NCBI RefSeq assembly: GCF_000699445.3 | Contig: NC_067198.1 | Location: 21,098,536-21,162,535, forward strand | From: Schistosoma haematobium | Taxonomy: Eukaryota > Platyhelminthes > Trematoda > Strigeidida > Schistosomatidae | Direction of reading: 5' to 3' | Length of the DNA: 64,000 bases | In this document: one piece after another, positions 62,380 through 64,000 of the stretch | How the letters are laid out: each line of letters opens with the position of its first letter | How positions within the stretch are numbered: the first letter of the stretch is position 1 | Notes under the pieces: model-generated | The model's input: the letters and a program-made list of their open reading frames with translations, nothing else | The model's database searches: none | What the model was told of the DNA's origin: nothing | Made by a program: the position numbers and the translations under genes

Positions 62380-62501
62380 AGCCTTAGTTTTCTTGAAAAA
62401 GCTTGGACCAGATTGCCAGGCGAAACGCTGGATTTACTTTAAATCCTTTCGCTGAGATTTTACAAATACATTCTTCCTCTTTTTATAGCCTTAGTTTTCT
62501 T
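62380..62501 (+). mobile_element. 92-bp insertion flanked by a 15-bp direct repeat
   Basis: AGCCTTAGTTTTCTT occurs at 62380-62394 and again, identically, at 62487-62501. The 92 bp between start GAAAAAGCTTGG and include CAGGCGAAACGCTGG. The repeat length fits LINE-mediated target duplication. The element family is not recognised. Confidence 0.65.
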
Positions 62502-63312
62502 ATTTCAACTATTCTTGAACATTAATATCGACATATGACGACAGACAGTATAGCTGAAAATCAGTTATACAGCTTTTGAAATATTCAGCTTTTTATTTTC
62601 GTGTACATACCAAGTATATTGTCATTTTGTTTATTTCCTATTCACTATTCAACTTATTTATATTTCAGTTGCTAGCTTATCTTATTCTTTTAGAATTCCT
62701 CTCAATGTGACATTCTTGAAATGTAGAAACATAAATGAATTACCTAATGTATCAGTATTTTTAATCTTTGCTAGTTATATTTGTTTACCTTTTTCGATAG
62801 CTTTAAAAATTACGAAAGTCTTTTTATATTTATACTCTTATATTAAAATCGAAAATGGATGATTCTTCATGGAGAACATCCGTCGATCACTTTTAATGAA
62901 TATGGGGTGTCAAATTAGCCAGACAGTGTTTGTATTTGAACCAAGTGTATAGGATTTTAGAATTATTTATAATTTTGCTTAATGTATAATAAACAATAGT
63001 CAGGACTACTATTATTTATTATTTTATTTATTCAACGAACAATTTACAGTACCAACAATAATCTCATCAACGAAGTAGAAGTATTGAATAGTACACTAAT
63101 AACGAGTCGTTACGGCACTTTTGATTATAGAACTCCAACCTTTGTAAACAAAACAATCTTGTTCAACTACTAGGAAACTACGATTTTACAACAAACGGGA
63201 TCAAATCCAACTAAACAAACGAAGCCTGAATAATATTTCTGTGCAAACTAAGTCGATTTTGGTTGTTACTTTTGATTGGGATTATTCGTTTGAACTATGA
63301 AGACTAACAATA

Positions 63313-63433
63313 TATTTGTAATATCCTAATGAGTAGAAAAATTAGATTTTCTGACGTTTCGTGACTCAGTGTAAGCCACTTCCTCAGAGAATAAATTTAT
63401 CTAATTTTTCTACTCATTGGGATATTACAAATA
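63313..63433 (-). ncRNA. Hairpin with hammerhead-like core and 35-bp stem I
   Basis: Arms 63313-63347 and 63399-63433 are complementary over 35 positions with one G-U type change. Between them, on the minus strand, lie CTGAGGA (63387-63381), a GTG/CAC stem II with one extra A, GAAA, then C and the GTC triplet (63355-63353). Penelope-like elements are known to carry such type I hammerheads. The extra A next to stem II departs from the minimal consensus. Confidence 0.6.
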
Positions 63434-64000
63434 CATTATTTATTTATACCAATCTACCCAATGCTCAATTTATTCGAAATTATCAAGTCAAACCTTGATG
63501 ACGATACCTATAAAGACAAACGTTTAATAGATCATAATACACATACATAATAATATCTTTTACCATAACTGTTGTTGTTAGCCACTCATAAAAGGTGTAT
63601 GATTTAACCACCTTTTTTAGTGATAATTTTTCCACTCTAATAGTTAATAATAACTTCTTAACTGCTTCCTAGACCCGCAGGGTTCTTCTAAACCTCAAAC
63701 TTAGACGACAGACAAAAGGTGTAAAGTGAGGGCAAGCTTTACTTCAAGGTTAGTATATGCACATAAAATAAGAATGTTTCTAGATTTACATGTAACCATG
63801 ACATTCTAGAAGCTCCAGGATCTATGCTAAATTTAGTAACAAATTAGATAGTCATATAATCCGAGAGCGACATATAATCTGTTGATCTTCTGATAGTTTC
63901 CGAGAGGTTTCTATTTGGTGCTGATCGAACAAACCATATATTTAACCCAGGCACCATTATTGTCGTTCTGTATGTGTCTGTTCATTAGTTCTTCCGTTTT

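Larger units (their letters stand above)
61392..64000 (+). other. POLR1A intron 15 (runs to or past the window end)
   Basis: No C-terminal POLR1A exon was found. It contains a GT microsatellite (61911-61925), a 92-bp insertion flanked by 15-bp repeats (62380-62501) and a hammerhead-bearing hairpin (63313-63433). Confidence 0.6.

Noticed and set aside
62405..62440. Possible third hammerhead type around GGCGAAACGCTGG
   Set aside because: A GAAAC segment is present, but no CUGANGA core could be placed at a workable distance on either strand.

Overview
The window looks like nuclear DNA of a parasitic flatworm, most probably a Schistosoma species. The evidence is the AT-rich sequence, animal genes with some very small and some very large introns, SINE copies carrying a hammerhead ribozyme (the Smα type known from schistosomes), and fragments of RTE-like and CR1-like non-LTR retrotransposons. 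There is nothing prokaryotic here. I cannot tell which species it is.

Three protein genes can be reconstructed. (1) A minus-strand gene for a double-LIM protein has two coding exons (12997-12378 and 5536-4875) that encode two adjacent LIM zinc domains. It is probably a LIM-homeobox regulator, but any homeodomain exon lies left of the window or in a stretch I could not recognise. (2) A complete minus-strand NCBP3 gene (31821-21013, six coding exons, 517 residues by my reconstruction) encodes the cap-binding/RNA-export factor NCBP3. (3) A plus-strand POLR1A gene encodes the largest subunit of RNA polymerase I. Fifteen coding exons from 44393 to 61391 give 1347 residues, including the catalytic aspartates, and the C-terminal part runs past the right edge. 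NCBP3 and POLR1A are divergently transcribed. The two work at opposite ends of gene expression (rRNA synthesis and mRNA cap binding), and I see no sign that they form one functional unit beyond being neighbours.

The rest is repeats. About 11 kb between NCBP3 and POLR1A (33.0-44.3 kb) is a graveyard of broken CR1-like LINE copies, mostly on the plus strand, reaching to within about 100 bp of the POLR1A start. A 5'-truncated RTE-like LINE with an open reading frame sits in an NCBP3 intron, and an antisense RTE endonuclease fragment sits in a POLR1A intron. Two ~522-bp copies of a TG...CA repeat look like solo LTRs. At least five tRNA-derived SINE copies carry recognisable hammerhead ribozyme cores, two of them fused head to head at 56.6-56.95 kb. 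A separate 121-bp hairpin at 63.31-63.43 kb also encloses a hammerhead-like core.

I found no wholly new system. The most interesting signals are the ribozyme-bearing mobile elements, a nine-codon upstream ORF starting exactly at a splice acceptor in NCBP3, a changed cap-binding motif in NCBP3, and the intron-size gradient in POLR1A.
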